Shown: positions 8,933-18,697 of the stretch, piece by piece
How positions within the stretch are numbered: the first letter of the stretch is position 1
Layout of the letters: every line of letters begins with the position of its first letter
DNA from: Olleya aquimaris
GTDB taxonomy: Bacteria > Bacteroidota > Bacteroidia > Flavobacteriales > Flavobacteriaceae
Direction: 5' to 3'
DNA length: 39,445 nucleotides
Assembly: GCF_003259525.1 (NCBI RefSeq)
Contig: NZ_QLLO01000012.1
Coordinates: 1-39,445, forward strand
Program-made: the position numbers and the translations under genes
The notes under the pieces: model-generated
Told to the model about the DNA's origin: nothing
Database searches by the model: none
The model's input: the letters and a program-made list of their open reading frames with translations, nothing else

Positions 8933-11218
8933 TTAAAATCGAACTAATAGTCCGCCACCCCAACCATATCGGTTATTATAATTCCCTTGAATTGAAAAAT
9001 TTCGAGATAAGATGTATGATGCTCCAATTAACCATTGCGTTTCACCTTCATAAGATTTGTTGTTTTCTAACTCATTAACCCATCCAAAATCTGCTCTGTA
9101 TTCGTATTCTCCTTCGAGAAAAATTCTAGGAAAAATCAATAGTTCTCTGTCTAAACGTATTCTTGGGCGCAGTTGATGGTCCATACTCACATCGACATTA
9201 AATCTGTAAGGCGTGAAATATTTAACTCCAACCAATCCCACAGTATTGAATGTATCATAAGAATCTGGTGTTGAAGTTTCAGTATTTAAGCCTGCATATA
9301 CGCGTACCCAATCATTGAGATATCTGTTATAATTTACTTCTATCTCGGCATTTTGGTTATAATCAAACTCGGCACGTAGTGCAAATTCGTTACGGATGCT
9401 GCTTGACATCAATAAAAGTTCATTAAAGTTTGAACCTCCACGAAGCATTCCCCACGAATAGTAATGGTCTGTCTCGTCAATTAGGTTTTGTACTGGATAA
9501 GGTTTCATCCTTTCATCTCGTGGTGTATCATAGCTAAATACTCTTGCCATACCACCCATCATATGATATAGCACGTGACAATGAAAGAACCAATCACCAT
9601 ATTCTTCATTATAGAACTCTATAATTACTTTTTTCATCGGTGGTACATTTACGGTATGTTTTAATGGCGAACGCTCTCCATTTTCATTAATCACCCTAAA
9701 GTAATGCCCGTGCAAGTGCATTGGGTGGTGCATCATTGTCAGATTATTTAGGGTAATCCTTGTAACCTCATCGCTTTTAATTTTAATCTTGTCTGTTTCG
9801 GACAATGGTGTACCATTCATACTCCAAACATAGCGTTGCATATTACCAGTTAGATTCAGTAAAATTTCATTTACTGGCGCATCTGTCTTAAAAGTGGTGT
9901 TTTCCTTTGCTTTTAAAAAATCATAATTGAAATACGTTTTACGTGTATCATAATTAAATGAAGCGGTGTCCTTTTGCATTGTAGACATCATATGATTCAT
10001 TGGCGTCGCATCCTTTTTCATTTCCATATTCATATCATTATCCATCTTCATCTGTCCGTCTTTCATATCCATCTTCATCTTCATTCCATATGTCTGCATC
10101 AAAAACTCTGGTGTTTTTTTCTTTTGATTGCCCACCATTGCAGGTGCACCCATCTTCATATCCATTTTTGCCATTTGCTTCATCATAGCCACTTTATCTG
10201 GTCTGTCTATTACAGTAGCTGGATACAATTTTCCGCTACCCAAACGGATTGAGGTGTTGCCAGAACCATCTTGGGCTGTTGCGGTAATTTCTAATGTACC
10301 TTCTGGGATAGTTACTATAACATCATAGGTTTCGGCAATTGCAAAAAGAAATCGGTTTTTATATTCTGGTGTTACATCTACACCATCACTCGCAACTATC
10401 ATCGGGTTACCACCACCAAAATCCACCCAATAATAAGATGAAGCAGATGCGTTGATAAAACGTAATCGTACTTTTTCACCTGTTTTAAACTCTGAATATT
10501 CTGCAAGTTTTTTACCATTAGCTAAAAACGCAGGATAATAGACGTCCGCAATGTCTGCACCTTCCATTCTATCGCGCCAAAATTTGAATTGTGCGCCTAA
10601 TGCACCTTCTTTAATAACTCTGCTTAATGGTACTGCTGTCCCTTTTTTAACCTGATACCATTCGTTTCCCCGTTTAAGGTTTCGTAACACATTCATTGGC
10701 TTTTCGTTTGTCCAATCGGAAAGGACTACGACTAAATCCTTATCATAGTCCAAGGTCTTTTCTTTAGGATGAATGACTATTGAGCCATAAACTCCTTTTT
10801 GCTCTTGCAACATCGTGTGGGAATGATACCAATATGTGCCAGATTGGTTTATAGGTATTCTATATTGAAATGTAGTATTTGCTTTTATAGGTGGCGTAGT
10901 TAAATAAGGTACACCATCATAAAAATTAGGAAGTATTAAACCGTGCCAATGTACAGAGGTTTCTTCATCCATTTTATTGGTTACATTAATAATAGCGAGG
11001 TCACCTTCTTTGAATTCTAATGTAGGTCCTGGAATTCCACCATTAATGGTCATTCCGTTTGCGGTGACACCTCCAAGCGTCATTTCATTTTTTTCTATGG
11101 TAAGGTTATATTCTCTAATTGGGCGTCCTTCTTCTTTTCTGTCTTCACCATTTGTTCCAACTTGGGCGAATGCCATTGAAGTTAAGAATAAGAGAAGTAT
11201 TGTGTTAAATGTTTTCAT
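8933..11218 (-). CDS. Multicopper oxidase (CopA/PcoA type) with CopB-like C-terminal domain
   Basis: 761-residue exported oxidase. Signal peptide (residues 1-18, cleavage near AFA-Q). Copper ligands are complete: HWHG (90-93), HSH (132-134), HPMHLHGH (about 497) and HCHVLYHMMGGM (about 544), giving type 1 and trinuclear copper sites. A Met-rich insert (about 343-414, many MxM and KMDM repeats) resembles the Cu(I)-binding loops of CueO and PcoA. After the oxidase domains, about residues 575-761 contain a segment rich in aromatic, alternating strands, starting YYSWGMLRGG and ending LLVRF, which resembles the PcoB/CopB outer-membrane barrel. A PcoA-PcoB fusion is therefore inferred. It would oxidise Cu(I) to the less toxic Cu(II) in the periplasm. 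Confidence 0.9.
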   Translation of the reverse strand: MKTFNTILLLFLTSMAFAQVGTNGEDRKEEGRPIREYNLTIEKNEMTLGGVTANGMTINGGIPGPTLEFKEGDLAIINVTNKMDEETSVHWHGLILPNFYDGVPYLTTPPIKANTTFQYRIPINQSGTYWYHSHTMLQEQKGVYGSIVIHPKEKTLDYDKDLVVVLSDWTNEKPMNVLRNLKRGNEWYQVKKGTAVPLSRVIKEGALGAQFKFWRDRMEGADIADVYYPAFLANGKKLAEYSEFKTGEKVRLRFINASASSYYWVDFGGGNPMIVASDGVDVTPEYKNRFLFAIAETYDVIVTIPEGTLEITATAQDGSGNTSIRLGSGKLYPATVIDRPDKVAMMKQMAKMDMKMGAPAMVGNQKKKTPEFLMQTYGMKMKMDMKDGQMKMDNDMNMEMKKDATPMNHMMSTMQKDTASFNYDTRKTYFNYDFLKAKENTTFKTDAPVNEILLNLTGNMQRYVWSMNGTPLSETDKIKIKSDEVTRITLNNLTMMHHPMHLHGHYFRVINENGERSPLKHTVNVPPMKKVIIEFYNEEYGDWFFHCHVLYHMMGGMARVFSYDTPRDERMKPYPVQNLIDETDHYYSWGMLRGGSNFNELLLMSSSIRNEFALRAEFDYNQNAEIEVNYNRYLNDWVRVYAGLNTETSTPDSYDTFNTVGLVGVKYFTPYRFNVDVSMDHQLRPRIRLDRELLIFPRIFLEGEYEYRADFGWVNELENNKSYEGETQWLIGASYILSRNFSIQGNYNNRYGWGGGLLVRF

Positions 11219-11221
11219 TGT

Positions 11222-12457
11222 TTACTTAATTAAATAATTAATGATTGTACTTTGCACATAGTAAGTCTTCACAGATTCTATCTGGTTCATTTGAAACTTT
11301 AATTGCAACTCTTGAATATCCAAAACATCATTAAAATCAATGGTTCCTGTTTCGTAACTTTTTATTAGAATGTCTTCTGCATCTTTAGCCTGTTTTAGGT
11401 TTTTGGCTTGGGTAGCATAACTTATTCTTGCAGAAATGCGTTCGTTAATCGCCTTGTCTAAAAGCGTTTCCAATGCATTTAAACGTTCCTGTTTTTGAGC
11501 AGTAATTTCCTGCTGTTGCAAATCATTTTGTTTGGTTTGGGATTTATATTTCTTATTGAAAATTGGGATAGATACCGAAACCATTGGCATTACAATATCC
11601 TTTCCGTTATCGCTGAAATCCATATTTGGTCTTTCAGCAACATTGATATAATCTAATCCAAAACCAATCATTGGACTGCTTTCTTTTTGATTCAATAATT
11701 CTGATTGCTCTATGGATTGATAGAGTTTATCAAATTTTAGTAATTCAGGATGTAATACTAATTTTTCAAAAGTAATATCAAAGTCTTCAGAAGGTATCAT
11801 TAAACTATCTACCACATTCACGGTAACATCATTACCTCTATTCAATAGATTATTGAAGTTAGTTTGTTCTGCTAAAAATTGTTGTTGCAACACATCTTTG
11901 AGTTGTTGCATTTCGTTTTGACGCATTTGTAAACGCAATACATCTACTGCGGATGCTTTACCAACCTCAACAGAAGTTAATGCCAACGTCTCATAAGTTT
12001 CTAATAGTTTAATGTTTTCAGTTAAGACCTCTTGCTTTGCTTTATTGGCGTATAAATTATAATAGGATTGCGATACCGAAGCCATTAGTTTTCGCTTTGC
12101 GATAACAATATCTTCATATTTAGCATTCGCTAACGAACTCACATAATTTTCTCTTGACGTAATTGTACCAAACCACGGTAACATTTGTTTAGCCGATACT
12201 TTAAAGCGTTGTGCTCCTGTTCGTGTTTCTGGTTCACTTACAAAATAACCAACTCCAAATTCGGTATTAGGAATGGTGTTGACCTCGTTTACCTTTTCGG
12301 AAGCTCTTTTGTATTGTAACTCAAACTTTTGAATTTCTGGATTGTTTGTTAAGGCTTCATCGATAAGTATTTCTAATTGTTGAGCGTTCGCAAAAAGACT
12401 CAAGAAACAAGAGCCAAGAGCCAAGACGATTTTTATTTGTATTGATTTATATTTCAT
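11222..12457 (-). CDS. TolC-family outer-membrane efflux protein (CusC-like)
   Basis: 411-residue outer-membrane factor with a signal peptide (cleavage near ANA-Q, about residue 25) and two repeats of the long amphipathic helical hairpins of the TolC fold (coiled-coil regions about 40-210 and 240-400). Its start overlaps the stop of the CusA-like gene by 4 bp (ATGA), and the oxidase gene follows after 3 bp. It should form the channel for the CusA/CusB-like pump. Unlike the CzcC-like domain upstream, here the channel is a separate protein. Confidence 0.9.
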   Translation of the reverse strand: MKYKSIQIKIVLALGSCFLSLFANAQQLEILIDEALTNNPEIQKFELQYKRASEKVNEVNTIPNTEFGVGYFVSEPETRTGAQRFKVSAKQMLPWFGTITSRENYVSSLANAKYEDIVIAKRKLMASVSQSYYNLYANKAKQEVLTENIKLLETYETLALTSVEVGKASAVDVLRLQMRQNEMQQLKDVLQQQFLAEQTNFNNLLNRGNDVTVNVVDSLMIPSEDFDITFEKLVLHPELLKFDKLYQSIEQSELLNQKESSPMIGFGLDYINVAERPNMDFSDNGKDIVMPMVSVSIPIFNKKYKSQTKQNDLQQQEITAQKQERLNALETLLDKAINERISARISYATQAKNLKQAKDAEDILIKSYETGTIDFNDVLDIQELQLKFQMNQIESVKTYYVQSTIINYLIK

Positions 12458-15400
12458 TTTGATGTTCTTTTAAGTTGAACTTCTGCTTTCCAGCTATACA
12501 ATACTGGTACAACAAACAAAGTGATTAAGGCTATAAGCATTCCACCAAAACTTGGTATTGCCATAGGTATCATAATATCACTACCTCTTCCTGTAGATGT
12601 TAATACTGGTAATAATGCCAATATGGTAGTAGCAGTTGTCATTAAACAAGGTCTAATACGTTTTTCTCCTGCTTCTACTACTGATGCTCTGATTTCTTTT
12701 TTATTTTCTGGTGTATTTCTATCAAATATTTGTGTTAAATAAGTTGCCATTACAACTCCATCATCGGTTGCGATACCAAATAGTGCAATAAACCCAACCC
12801 AAACCGCTACACTTAAATTAATGGGGTGCATTTGAAATAAATCGCGCAGATTTTCACCAAAGACATTGAAGTTTAAGAACCAATCTTGACCATAGAGCCA
12901 TATCATTACAAAACCACCAGCAAAAGCAACTGCAATACCTGTGAATACCATTAGTGATGTCCCTACTGAACGAAATTGGAAATACAGAATTAAGAAAATG
13001 ATTGCCAACGCTAAAGGCACAACAACCGACAAGGTTTTTTCTGCTCTTAATTGGTTTTCATACGTTCCCGTAAATTGGTAGTTGATACCTTTTGGGACTA
13101 CCAATTCGCCACTATCTATCTTTTCTTGAATTAAGGTTTGTGCATTTTCTACCACATTGACTTCTGCAAAACCATTCATTTTATCAAATAACACATAGCC
13201 AACTAAAAAAGTGTCTTCACTTTTAATTACTTGTGGACCTTGTTCATATTTTATAGTCGCTAATTCACTTAAAGGAATAGGGCTTCCTTTTTCAACAGGC
13301 ACATAGATTTGTTTTAAATCGGTTGGATTTGCTCTTAATTCTCTTGGGTAACGAACTCTAACACCATAACGCTCACGACCTTCTACTGTCTGTGTTAATA
13401 TCATACCACCAACAGCCACTTTCAAAACATTTTGAACTTCCTCAATGGTTACGCCATAACGAGCAATTTTCTCTCTATCAATATCAATTAACAAATAGGG
13501 TTTACCTACAATACGGTCTGCAAAAACAGCTTCATCTTTTACACCTTCAGCTTGTTTTAAAATATCTTCTAATCGCATTCCAAACGCTTCAATCTGCTTT
13601 AAATCTTGCCCTTTTATTTTAATACCCATTGGTGCTCGCATTCCTGTTTGCAACATTACCAATCGGGTTTCAATAGGTTGTAGCTTTGGTGCAGACGTTA
13701 CGCCTGGTAATTTGGTCACTTTTACAATTTCGTTCCAAATATCATCTGGTGATTGTATTTCAGGTCTCCAATTTCGATAGAACTCTCCATTATTGTCTGG
13801 AATGAGTTGAGACCTTTCGACTGTGCTCAAGGTGACATTTTCTGTATTATTTGGATTTGCGATAAATCGACCATCTTTTAATTCAAACAAGCCATCATTA
13901 TTCACTTTGTAGCGTTGACGTTCTCGGTTTTCATTCAGCATATATTCTGACTTATACTGAATAACATTTTCATACATTGATAGTGGTGCTGGGTCTAATG
14001 CAGATTCTGTACGACCTGCTTTTCCAACTACAGTTTCGATTTCAGGAATACTGGCAACTGCCATATCTAACTGCTGTAAAACACGCTTATTTTCTTCTAC
14101 ACCAGAATGTGGCATAGAAGTAGGCATCAATAAAAAAGAACCTTCATTTAACGATGGCATAAATTCTTTGCCTGTGTTTTTCATAATGAAAAAACCAGCA
14201 ATGACAATTGCAGTTGGAATTGAAAGAAATAGTAATTTATTATCTAAACACCATCTTAAAATTCGAGTATAATACCTGATAAACAATGAGAAAACACCCA
14301 ATAAGCCAAAGCAAATGACACCAACAAAGATGAGGTTCCAGAAGATACTTTTATCAACTCCTAAAGGTCTCCAATATTCCGCTAACAGAAATACTATTGC
14401 AGTTGTACATATTATGATATTAATTAAGTTGGATTGTTTTTCTGTTATTTTATTTTGAGTACTTAACAATGCTGTGATACCAAAAGCTATCAATATTAAT
14501 CCTAACCAATAACCATAGATTATTGCTATTATCCCTAATACTATTAAAACGCCATTTAAAGCATATTTAAAATGCGTTTTTATGCTTTTCTTTCTGAATA
14601 AAAACGCTGCAAAAGGTGGAATTAAAAACAATGCTACAATTATTGAAGCTGTTAATGCAAAGGTTTTTGTGAATGCTAACGGTCTAAATAGTTTACCTTC
14701 AGCGCCAATCATTGTAAAGACTGGAATGAAACTGATTATGGTTGTCATTACTGCGGTAACGATTGCACCAGATACTTCTGCTGTGGCGTTATAAACTACC
14801 GTATTAATGGGTTTTGTTCCATCATCTTCATCCAAGTGCCTTATAATGTTTTCTGAAAGTATGACACCAACATCGACCATTGTACCAATAGCAATTGCAA
14901 TACCAGATAATGCGACGATGTTTGCATCTACACCAAAGAACTTCATTGCTATAAAAACCATTAAAACCGCAACTGGTAGTAGTCCAGATATAAGTACCGA
15001 TGCCCGAAGATTAAATACCATAATGATAATGACCAAAATGGTAATTAGTATCTCTAATGTTAAGGCTTCATTAAGTGTACCTAACGTTTCTTTAATCAAT
15101 TCTGTTCTATCATAAAATGGCACTATGGTTACTTGTGATGTTCTACCATCTGCTAATACTTTTGAAGGTAATCCTGCACTTAATTCATTAATTTTTTCTT
15201 TTACATTATTAATAACTTCCATTGGGTTTGCTCCGTAACGAGCTACAACAACAGCACCTACAACTTCTGCACCTTCTTTATCTAATAACCCACGTCGTGT
15301 TGCTGGACCTAAAGAGACTTTTCCAATATCTTTGATTCGTATTGCTGTATAATTTTCGGAAGTAACGACTGCATTTTCTATGTCTTCAATAGATTTCACA

Positions 15401-16161
15401 TAACCTAAACCACGTACTAAATATTCTGCATTATTAATTTCAATAGTTTGTGCACCAATGTCTTTATTACTTTCCTTAACTGCTTTTACAACGTGATGCA
15501 ATCCTATATTATATTGACGCATTAATTCTGGGTTGACATCCACTTGATATTCTTGAACATAACCACCAATTGAAGCGACTTCCGAAACACCGCTTGCAGA
15601 GGATAGTGCATATTTTACATAGTAATCTTGAATACTGCGTAACTCTTGTAAATCCCAACCACCAGTAACTTTTCCGTTTTCATCACGTCCTTCAAGTGTG
15701 TACCAAAATATTTGTCCTAATCCTGTTGCATCTGGACCCAAAGCAGGATTAACACCTTCAGGTAATAAACCACTTGGTAATGAATTGAGTTTTTCTAGAA
15801 TACGACTACGACTCCAATAGAATTCTACATCTTCTTCAAAAATGATATAGATACTTGAAAACCCAAACATAGACGAACTACGAATGGTTTTTACTCCTGG
15901 AATACCTAATAAGGATGTGGTTAATGGATAAGTGATTTGGTCTTCTATATCTTGTGGCGAACGACCATCCCACTTTGTAAATACAATTTGTTGATTTTCT
16001 CCGATATCTGGGATGGCATCAACAGCCACAGGATTACTTGGTAAAAATCCAGTATCCCAATTGAAAGGTGCGTTTACAGTTCCCCATCCAACAAAAAGAG
16101 CAAGTAGCAGAACTGCAACGAGTTTATTCTCTATAAGAAATTTGATTGCTTTATTAAGCAT
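12454..16161 (-). CDS. cusA: CusA/CzcA-family heavy-metal RND efflux pump
   Basis: 1235-residue inner-membrane RND transporter that drives metal export with the proton gradient. The opening segment has the family's VDAIPDIGENQQIVFTKW, and the transmembrane helix 4 motif GTMVDVGVILSEN carries the proton-relay Asp. The porter domains and the second helical bundle (GVVMATYLTQIFD, EKRIRPCLMTTATT) are complete. It is about 190 residues longer than E. coli CusA: extra hydrophobic helices follow the FRKK after TM6 (about 525-630), and there is an insert in a periplasmic porter loop. The copper context (oxidase, CopA ATPase) suggests Cu(I)/Ag(I) as substrate. The gene opens the copper operon behind a hairpin-rich leader. 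Confidence 0.93.
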   Translation of the reverse strand: MLNKAIKFLIENKLVAVLLLALFVGWGTVNAPFNWDTGFLPSNPVAVDAIPDIGENQQIVFTKWDGRSPQDIEDQITYPLTTSLLGIPGVKTIRSSSMFGFSSIYIIFEEDVEFYWSRSRILEKLNSLPSGLLPEGVNPALGPDATGLGQIFWYTLEGRDENGKVTGGWDLQELRSIQDYYVKYALSSASGVSEVASIGGYVQEYQVDVNPELMRQYNIGLHHVVKAVKESNKDIGAQTIEINNAEYLVRGLGYVKSIEDIENAVVTSENYTAIRIKDIGKVSLGPATRRGLLDKEGAEVVGAVVVARYGANPMEVINNVKEKINELSAGLPSKVLADGRTSQVTIVPFYDRTELIKETLGTLNEALTLEILITILVIIIMVFNLRASVLISGLLPVAVLMVFIAMKFFGVDANIVALSGIAIAIGTMVDVGVILSENIIRHLDEDDGTKPINTVVYNATAEVSGAIVTAVMTTIISFIPVFTMIGAEGKLFRPLAFTKTFALTASIIVALFLIPPFAAFLFRKKSIKTHFKYALNGVLIVLGIIAIIYGYWLGLILIAFGITALLSTQNKITEKQSNLINIIICTTAIVFLLAEYWRPLGVDKSIFWNLIFVGVICFGLLGVFSLFIRYYTRILRWCLDNKLLFLSIPTAIVIAGFFIMKNTGKEFMPSLNEGSFLLMPTSMPHSGVEENKRVLQQLDMAVASIPEIETVVGKAGRTESALDPAPLSMYENVIQYKSEYMLNENRERQRYKVNNDGLFELKDGRFIANPNNTENVTLSTVERSQLIPDNNGEFYRNWRPEIQSPDDIWNEIVKVTKLPGVTSAPKLQPIETRLVMLQTGMRAPMGIKIKGQDLKQIEAFGMRLEDILKQAEGVKDEAVFADRIVGKPYLLIDIDREKIARYGVTIEEVQNVLKVAVGGMILTQTVEGRERYGVRVRYPRELRANPTDLKQIYVPVEKGSPIPLSELATIKYEQGPQVIKSEDTFLVGYVLFDKMNGFAEVNVVENAQTLIQEKIDSGELVVPKGINYQFTGTYENQLRAEKTLSVVVPLALAIIFLILYFQFRSVGTSLMVFTGIAVAFAGGFVMIWLYGQDWFLNFNVFGENLRDLFQMHPINLSVAVWVGFIALFGIATDDGVVMATYLTQIFDRNTPENKKEIRASVVEAGEKRIRPCLMTTATTILALLPVLTSTGRGSDIMIPMAIPSFGGMLIALITLFVVPVLYSWKAEVQLKRTSK

Positions 16162-16175
16162 ATGATTTGATTATT

Positions 16176-16267
16176 AAACAGTTAGACATTGGCGTTAAGA
16201 AAACACCGAATACAGCAAATTATCCTTATGACATTATAAAGTCATAGGATAAAACAGTCTATTGTTT
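16176..16267 (-). promoter_or_regulatory. Structured leader upstream of the CusA-like pump
   Basis: A strong hairpin, TTATCC-T-TATGAC (16220-16232) with GTCATAGGATAA (16241-16252), has 12 paired bases, one bulge and an eight-base loop. It is enclosed by a weaker outer pairing, AAACA/TGTTT (16176-16180 with 16263-16267) and AGAC/GTCT (16184-16187 with 16257-16260). No T run follows, so it is not an ordinary terminator. It lies between the HYC_CC_PP stop and the pump start: an operator, attenuator or mRNA-stabilising structure. Confidence 0.5.
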
Positions 16268-16272
16268 AAAAA

Positions 16273-16686
16273 TCAAATTAAATAAGTCTCGTCAATCTTG
16301 AAGATTTGCCTGACGACGAGTGGTGGTTCATATTCTTCAAAAGAAGATACATTGTTATCTAAACCTTCAAAAAGGTTAATATAGGTATAAACCAATGAGG
16401 CAATGAAAACTTGTTGTTCAAAAGAAATTTTGTCAACTTGTAATTGTAGTTCGTCTTGACCATCAACTACCAATTGTTCATCATTACAACAGTTTTTCTT
16501 GGTAATAGCACATCCTTCTGTAGATGGCTTTTGCATTTCCATACCACAACCCTTAGCCTTATTAAAAACAGCTGTTTCTACTAAAGCATCTCCACAAAAA
16601 TGCATATTAAGCGTAAATGACATTGTAGAGCATAACACTACAAAAGCCATTGCTAAAGACATTATTTTATGGAATACTTGTTTCAT
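16273..16686 (-). CDS. HYC_CC_PP family secreted protein
   Basis: 137-residue exported protein of the HYC_CC_PP family, named for its conserved residues: MHFCGD after the signal peptide, KKNCCND in the middle and EPPL near the C-terminus. All three are present. The signal peptide is MKQVFHKIMS followed by a hydrophobic stretch. The family recurs beside metal-efflux genes in Bacteroidetes, and its Cys/His pattern suggests metal binding, but no function is established. The frame extends 10 residues upstream; the ATG at 16686 gives a normal signal peptide. It separates the Zn/Cd ATPase from the CusA-like gene. Confidence 0.8.
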   Translation of the reverse strand: MKQVFHKIMSLAMAFVVLCSTMSFTLNMHFCGDALVETAVFNKAKGCGMEMQKPSTEGCAITKKNCCNDEQLVVDGQDELQLQVDKISFEQQVFIASLVYTYINLFEGLDNNVSSFEEYEPPLVVRQIFKIDETYLI

Positions 16687-16707
16687 ACTGTTTGCGAAGT
16701 TACGAAA

Positions 16708-16733
16708 TTTTAACAAATGTTCATTTTGTTTAA
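16708..16733 (-). promoter_or_regulatory. Operator-like inverted repeat upstream of HYC_CC_PP gene
   Basis: TTTAACAAATG (16708-16718) and CATTTTGTTTAA (16722-16733) are near-complementary arms with one or two single-base offsets, centred about 35 bp upstream of the start at 16686. The position and the dyad suggest a repressor site. The regulator is unknown; the Fur-family protein encoded nearby is one candidate. Confidence 0.35.
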
Positions 16734-16747
16734 CAGAAGTTTAATGG

Positions 16748-18697
16748 TTAACTCCATCGCATTCGTTGTAGTCTAACTGCATTTAATATTGCTAATAAAG
16801 CCACACCAACATCGGCAAAAACTGCTTCCCACATTGTTGCTAAACCACCTGCTCCTAAAATCAGAACAATTACTTTTACTCCAAATGCTAAAATGATGTT
16901 TTGCCATACAATTTTACGAGTGGAACGACTAATTTTAATCGCTTTTACCACTTTTGAAGGTTGGTCTGTTTGAATGATAACATCTGCTGTTTCAATAGCG
17001 ACATCACTACCTAAACCACCCATTGCTATTCCTACATCACTTGCTGCTAAAACTGGTGCGTCATTAATACCATCACCTATAAAAGCAATTTTATTTTCAG
17101 GATTTTGTTTTAAAAGCTCAACTTCATTTAATTTATCTTCTGGTAACAAACCACCTTTAGCCTTTTCAATATTTAATTCTCTTGCTACTTGTTGGGTAAT
17201 GGAATCCTTATCTCCAGAAAGCATCATTATATTATTAATACCTACTTTATGTAAATTGGTAATTGTTTCTTTTGCATCTTCTTTTAATTCATCTGCAATG
17301 ACAACATAACCTGCAAATTCATTGTCTATAGATTCTAATACTATAGATTCTACAATAGTTTCTGTTTCCTCTAAAACTTTAATATTATTGGCTGACATTA
17401 GGGCTTTATTACCAACTAAAACAGTCTTACCATTTACTATACCTTTTAAACCTTTTCCTGCTATTTCTGTAACTTCGGAAGCCTCATAATCTGCGCCTTC
17501 ATCTTTATATTCTAAAATAGCTTTTGCAATAGGATGTGTGGATTGTTCTTCCATCGCCATCAGGTACTTCATAAACTCTTTTTCATCCCAACCAATTGCT
17601 TTGATTTCTTTTATTTTGAAAACACCTTTAGTAACCGTTCCAGTTTTATCCATCACCAACGTGTTTATCTTGGTCATTGCATCTAAAAAGGAAGCGCCTT
17701 TAAATAAAATTCCGTTTTTTGAAGCTGCTCCCAATCCTCCGAAATAACCTAATGGAATTGATATTACCAAAGCACAAGGACAAGAAATCACCAAGAAAAT
17801 TAAGGCTCTGTATAACCAATCTCTAAAAACATAATCATCTACAAAAAAGTATGGTAGAAACGTAACACCTATTGCTAAAAACACAACTATTGGTGTGTAA
17901 ATACGAGCGAATTGTCTGATGAATAATTCTGTTTTAGATTTTCGAGCTGTTGCGTTCTGTACCATATCCAAAATTCGAGCAATGGAACTATCTTTAAATT
18001 CTTTGGTGGTTTCAATTTCAATAACGCCATCCATATTAATACTTCCAGCAAATACTTTTTCGCCTTTTGCAATCGTATCTGGTTTACTTTCACCTGTTAA
18101 TGCTGCTGTGTTGAATGAACCTTTGTCGGAAAGTAGAATACCATCTAAAGGGATTTTTTCTCCTACACGTACTTGCACTTTTTCACCAATTTCAACCGTT
18201 TCTGGACTTACAGACACATAATTATTGTTGCGATATACCAGAGCTTCATTTGGTCTTACATCAAGTAAGGCTTTTATATTTCCTTTTGCTCTGTTAACTG
18301 CTGCATTTTGGAATAATTCCCCAACTGCATAAAACAACATTACTGCAACACCTTCAGGATATTCGCCAATAATAAAGGCTCCAATAGTGGCTATAGACAT
18401 TAAAAAGAACTCTGTAAATACATCGCCTTTTTTAATACTTTCCCAGCCTTCTTTTACAACAGGAAGTCCAACTGGTAAATAAGCAATACCATACCATATA
18501 ATGCGAGTCCAATTCTTAAAAAAAGAAACATCAAAATAATCTAAACCTATACCCATCATAAGCATCGTAAAACTTATAATTGCTGGCACATAAGTTTTAA
18601 ATGCACTTCCATTAGCGTGATTATGACCATCATCGTGAGAATGTTGTTCTTCTGAATTTGGTTTTAAATCCCTTAAATTGACTTTCTTTTTCTTCAT
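16748..18697 (-). CDS. Zn/Cd/Co-type heavy-metal P1B-ATPase
   Basis: 649-residue ATPase with a His-rich cytoplasmic N-terminus (HSHDDGHNH, about residues 19-27) instead of an HMA domain. The transporter core is complete: TGES in the actuator, SCPCALVISIP metal-site motif (about 303), DKTGT (about 348), HP in STHPIA, and GDGINDAPVLAASDVG. CPC followed by ALVIS, together with the ADVGVALLAILNA end, matches Zn(II)/Cd(II)/Pb(II) exporters (ZntA/CadA) rather than copper pumps. The start overlaps the DUF3703 stop by 4 bp. It ends the second metal operon, downstream of the Czc-like efflux genes. Confidence 0.92.
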   Translation of the reverse strand: MKKKKVNLRDLKPNSEEQHSHDDGHNHANGSAFKTYVPAIISFTMLMMGIGLDYFDVSFFKNWTRIIWYGIAYLPVGLPVVKEGWESIKKGDVFTEFFLMSIATIGAFIIGEYPEGVAVMLFYAVGELFQNAAVNRAKGNIKALLDVRPNEALVYRNNNYVSVSPETVEIGEKVQVRVGEKIPLDGILLSDKGSFNTAALTGESKPDTIAKGEKVFAGSINMDGVIEIETTKEFKDSSIARILDMVQNATARKSKTELFIRQFARIYTPIVVFLAIGVTFLPYFFVDDYVFRDWLYRALIFLVISCPCALVISIPLGYFGGLGAASKNGILFKGASFLDAMTKINTLVMDKTGTVTKGVFKIKEIKAIGWDEKEFMKYLMAMEEQSTHPIAKAILEYKDEGADYEASEVTEIAGKGLKGIVNGKTVLVGNKALMSANNIKVLEETETIVESIVLESIDNEFAGYVVIADELKEDAKETITNLHKVGINNIMMLSGDKDSITQQVARELNIEKAKGGLLPEDKLNEVELLKQNPENKIAFIGDGINDAPVLAASDVGIAMGGLGSDVAIETADVIIQTDQPSKVVKAIKISRSTRKIVWQNIILAFGVKVIVLILGAGGLATMWEAVFADVGVALLAILNAVRLQRMRWS

